Assembly (NCBI GenBank): GCA_018812925.1
Contig: JAHJCU010000005.1
Location: forward strand, 207,706 to 271,705
DNA length: 64,000 nucleotides
From: Candidatus Omnitrophota bacterium
Lineage (GTDB): Bacteria; CAIJMQ01
Direction of reading: 5' to 3'
Made by a program: the position numbers and the translations under genes. Positions 61,446 to 64,000 of the stretch are shown one piece after another; position 1 is the stretch's first letter; every line of letters starts with the position of its first letter. The notes beneath the pieces are model-generated. The model was not told the origin of the DNA, ran no database searches, and was given only the letters and a program-made list of their open reading frames with translations.

Positions 61446-62162
61446 ATGAGAGCTGACAAGAGAAAGAATAACGAGATACGAAAAATAAAGGTGGAACTTG
61501 ATTACATAAGACATGCCGAGGGCTCCTGTTTAATAGAAATGGGAAATACTAGAGTAGTATGCACTGCCACATTTGAAAATAAAGTTCCAGTTTTCTTGAA
61601 AGGAATGGGCGGAGGTTGGGTTACTGCGGAATATGGAATGCTGCCCCGCGCAACAGGAATAAGAACTTATCGCGACCAAACAAGAGAAGGCGGGAGAGTA
61701 AAAGAAATCCAGAGGTTAATCGGAAGAGTTTTAAGAACAGTTACGGATTTGAGGGCTTTTGGAGAATCGACAATGAAAATTGACTGTGATGTTATACAAG
61801 CAGACGGCGGGACAAGAACTGTTTCGATAATAGGCGGATTTATCGTTTTGGTGGAAGCGTTTAAAAAATTAAGAACTCAACGAGTAATACATTCTATACC
61901 CATTAAAGATTATCTTGCTGCGGTGTCGATTGGTATTGTGGAAGGCGAGAAACTGCTTGACCTTGCATTCAGCGAAGATTCTAAAGCGGAAGTGGATATG
62001 AACGTCTGCATGACAAGCGCAGGTAAGATAGTCGAAATTCAGGGCACAGCCGAAAAAGAACCATTTTTTACTACAGACCTTGATGGTATGCTTTCATTAG
62101 CAAAAAAAGGAATAATAGAAATAATTGAGATAGAGAAAGAGATTGTGGGAATAATTATTTAA
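61446..62162 (+). CDS. rph: Ribonuclease PH
   Basis: 238 residues, usual length. GNTRVVCTATFENKVP near 32, GWVTAEYGMLPRATGIRTYRD near 53, EIQRLIGRVLRTVTDLRAFGE near 84, DCDVIQADGGTRTVSI near 115 and the phosphorolytic AEVDMNVCMTSAGKIVEIQGTAE near 178. Trims tRNA 3' ends in the presence of phosphate. AGGA before the ATG, 3 bases after the fumarase gene stop. Confidence 0.96.
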   Translation: MRADKRKNNEIRKIKVELDYIRHAEGSCLIEMGNTRVVCTATFENKVPVFLKGMGGGWVTAEYGMLPRATGIRTYRDQTREGGRVKEIQRLIGRVLRTVTDLRAFGESTMKIDCDVIQADGGTRTVSIIGGFIVLVEAFKKLRTQRVIHSIPIKDYLAAVSIGIVEGEKLLDLAFSEDSKAEVDMNVCMTSAGKIVEIQGTAEKEPFFTTDLDGMLSLAKKGIIEIIEIEKEIVGIII

Positions 62163-62221
62163 ATTCCCAATCCAATCTTTAATAAAGTTAAATAGAAATG
62201 AAATATACAAAGAGATAAATT

Positions 62222-64000
62222 ATGAATAAAAACAGAATTATCATTATTTTATTTTTACTTGTTGGGATAATAGGATTCGCAAGCCAAGCTCAAGCCGCCA
62301 CCCTCACTCAAATCACCGCTACTCCCTCTGATGTAACAGCAGGAAACACAACTATCTATACGATTGCTTTCAATACTGCAACCACAATCCTCAATACTGG
62401 AAAGATAACCATCGAATTCCCAGCAGGTTTTGATGTATCCGGCGCTTCTTTTGACTCTTGGACCGGTTTTGATGGGGGACAAACTTTAACAGTAACTACC
62501 CAGACAATAACAATCACCAGAGATGGTTTGGGAACATCTTCCATCGCCGGAGCTAAAACCATTGTATTGGGGAATATAATAAATACTGCTGTTACCGCAA
62601 ACAACTACCAAATTACAGTCACCACTAAAAATGCCGCAGACACAACCTTAGACGGTCCTACAGGCACAATATACTTTCAAATCTTCTCTTCCCATTCTGA
62701 AACCGATATTAACGGTATATACTATCTCAGAGATGACGCTCAAACCCATTATCAGAATCGGGGAGGCTCAGGCACCGGGATTGATATCGGCACTCTTTCC
62801 AGAACTGCTCCAATTTCTGATGGATATAGATATTGTGTTGCCTGGGTTCAATTCTATTTTGACGAAAACGGAACCTATACCCAGACAAACCAGATAACCA
62901 ATATCTATTATCATATCTGGTGGGTAACCAATAGTAGCCAAGGAATGTTGGGCTATAACAAAACAGGCGATTATGGCGGCGCTATTAATGAAAGCTTTAC
63001 TGTCAACACTGTTAATTCTCCAAATAAGGTGGGGTATTATCTCTACACCGGGAAACAAACCTTTGCTTCATCTCAATCTATTCTGGGAAACGCAATCTAT
63101 AATTTCGGGGTGATTTTTTCAGGTATTTATCCAAATATAATCTCTTATCCCAACCAATCCTCTTTTATAATCATCAACCTTCCTGATGACGCCACTCTCC
63201 AATCTCTTGATTCAGACAGCGACGGATTAACTGACTACGATGAATTATTCCCTGTTGCGCCAACTCCTCCTACTAATCCCCATAAGGCAGACACCGACAA
63301 TGACAACTGGGAAGACAAATACGAGATTGACAATAATCTAAACCCGATTGATCCTGACCAAGCGCCAACTTTAGGAAAATGGTTTATTAAACAATACGAC
63401 GGCGGAACAGCTAATGATTATTTTGGCTGGTTTGTTTCCTCCATTTCAGACATAGATGGAGACGGAAAAGACGATGTCTTGGTTGGTGTTCCTTATGCTG
63501 ACCCTGGCGGTCGTACTGATGCCGGCTCCGCATATATCTACTCTTCCGGCATAGCTGGTACTCTTCTTAAACAATACGACGGCGGAGCGGCTGCTGATTA
63601 TCTCGGCTATTCTGTTTCCTCCATTTCAGACATAGACGGAGACGGAAAAGACGATGTCTTGGTTGGCGTTCCTTCTGCTGACTTTTCTGGCGGTCTTACT
63701 GATGCCGGCTCTGCATATATCTACTCTTCCGGCACAATTGGTACTCTTCTTAAACAATACAACGGCAGAGCGGCTGCTGATTATCTCGGCTATTCTGTTT
63801 CCTCCATTTCAGACATAGACGGAGACGGAAAAGACGATGTGTTGGTGGGTGCTCGTTATGCTGACCCTGGCGGTCGTACTAATGCCGGCTCCGCATATAT
63901 CTACTCTTCCGGCACAGCTGGTACTCTTTTTAAACAATACGACGGCGGAGCGGCTAATGATAATTTCGGCTATTCTGTTTCCTCCATCTCAGACATAGAC
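62222..64000 (+). CDS. Large exported FG-GAP repeat protein (3' end outside window)
   Basis: 593 codons visible, no stop before the window ends. Signal peptide 1-26 (cleavage after AQA). A unique beta-rich region (about 27-310) is followed by calcium-binding-type repeats DSDSDGLTDYDELFP and DTDNDNWEDKYEI (about 335-375), then FG-GAP repeats of 60-61 residues from about 390: KQYDGG..., SSISDIDGDGKDDVLVG, DAGSAYIYSS. Four near-identical DNA copies (about 180 bp) are visible. The FG-GAP motif suggests an integrin-alpha-like propeller on the cell surface. Signal start chosen by the hydrophobic N-terminus. Confidence 0.85.
   Translation, partial: MNKNRIIIILFLLVGIIGFASQAQAATLTQITATPSDVTAGNTTIYTIAFNTATTILNTGKITIEFPAGFDVSGASFDSWTGFDGGQTLTVTTQTITITRDGLGTSSIAGAKTIVLGNIINTAVTANNYQITVTTKNAADTTLDGPTGTIYFQIFSSHSETDINGIYYLRDDAQTHYQNRGGSGTGIDIGTLSRTAPISDGYRYCVAWVQFYFDENGTYTQTNQITNIYYHIWWVTNSSQGMLGYNKTGDYGGAINESFTVNTVNSPNKVGYYLYTGKQTFASSQSILGNAIYNFGVIFSGIYPNIISYPNQSSFIIINLPDDATLQSLDSDSDGLTDYDELFPVAPTPPTNPHKADTDNDNWEDKYEIDNNLNPIDPDQAPTLGKWFIKQYDGGTANDYFGWFVSSISDIDGDGKDDVLVGVPYADPGGRTDAGSAYIYSSGIAGTLLKQYDGGAAADYLGYSVSSISDIDGDGKDDVLVGVPSADFSGGLTDAGSAYIYSSGTIGTLLKQYNGRAAADYLGYSVSSISDIDGDGKDDVLVGARYADPGGRTNAGSAYIYSSGTAGTLFKQYDGGAANDNFGYSVSSISDID

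Noticed and set aside
63389-64000. CRISPR-like regular repetition
   Set aside because: The period is 180 bp and the repeats code for FG-GAP protein units without unique spacers.

Overview
The window is AT-rich (roughly 35-40% G+C by eye) bacterial DNA that uses the standard code. The gene set points to an anaerobic, diderm (LPS-bearing) bacterium. It has lptF/lptG and a heptose-7-phosphate kinase, a type II secretion operon (gspC-D-E-F), a four-subunit 2-oxoacid:ferredoxin oxidoreductase, a two-subunit class I fumarase and a TldD/TldE pair. Gene content and the many palindromic intergenic repeats resemble metagenome-derived candidate phyla (Omnitrophota or Desantisbacteria-like); this placement is inference, because no rRNA is present. 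No transposase, integrase, phage gene or CRISPR array was seen.

Layout. 1-4.8 kb: tandem large exported CsgG/propeller-like proteins, the first cut by the window edge, then an internally duplicated pilin-like protein. 4.9-12.8 kb: smc, ftsY, hisS, aspS. 12.8-14.9 kb: three unrecognised membrane or cytosolic proteins. 15.1-25.0 kb: an MFS transporter, then rpmA, dxr, gspC, gspD, gspE, gspF, dapA. 25.1-28.8 kb: rpmB (minus), a DUF4416 protein, a SPOR protein, a LysM/amidase lipoprotein, a beta-lactamase-fold protein and what looks like the last codons of a trehalose-phosphate synthase. 28.9-36 kb: hflK-hflC, mscS, yggT, a membrane/zinc-ribbon protein, tRNA-Val and tRNA-Asp, purN, rimI, a small membrane protein, fabG. 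36-43.3 kb (minus): phosphodiesterase, a DUF5679 mini-gene, and the run lptF-lptG-korD-korA-korB-korC-hldA. 43.6-62.2 kb: flippase-like protein, hisI, HAD hydrolase, rmuC, proC (minus), maf, O-antigen ligase-like protein, aroQ, argH, mutL (minus), FHA protein, tldD-tldE, leuA, fumarase alpha and beta, rph. 62.2-64 kb: start of a large FG-GAP repeat surface protein that runs off the window.

The genes are mostly housekeeping. What stands out is between, and sometimes inside, them: a dense population of palindromic repeats of at least eight sequence families. One family has 13-bp terminal inverted repeats, and a 70-bp version lies in frame inside mutL. Other hairpins are translated in the fumarase beta subunit and in the tail of HisI, and repeat sequence supplies the last codons of two genes. 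Three consecutive junctions of the secretion operon each carry a different palindrome family. In a second pattern, about eight genes have a good -10 box only 7-13 nt before the ATG and no Shine-Dalgarno, implying leaderless mRNAs alongside genes with classic AAGGAGG sites.
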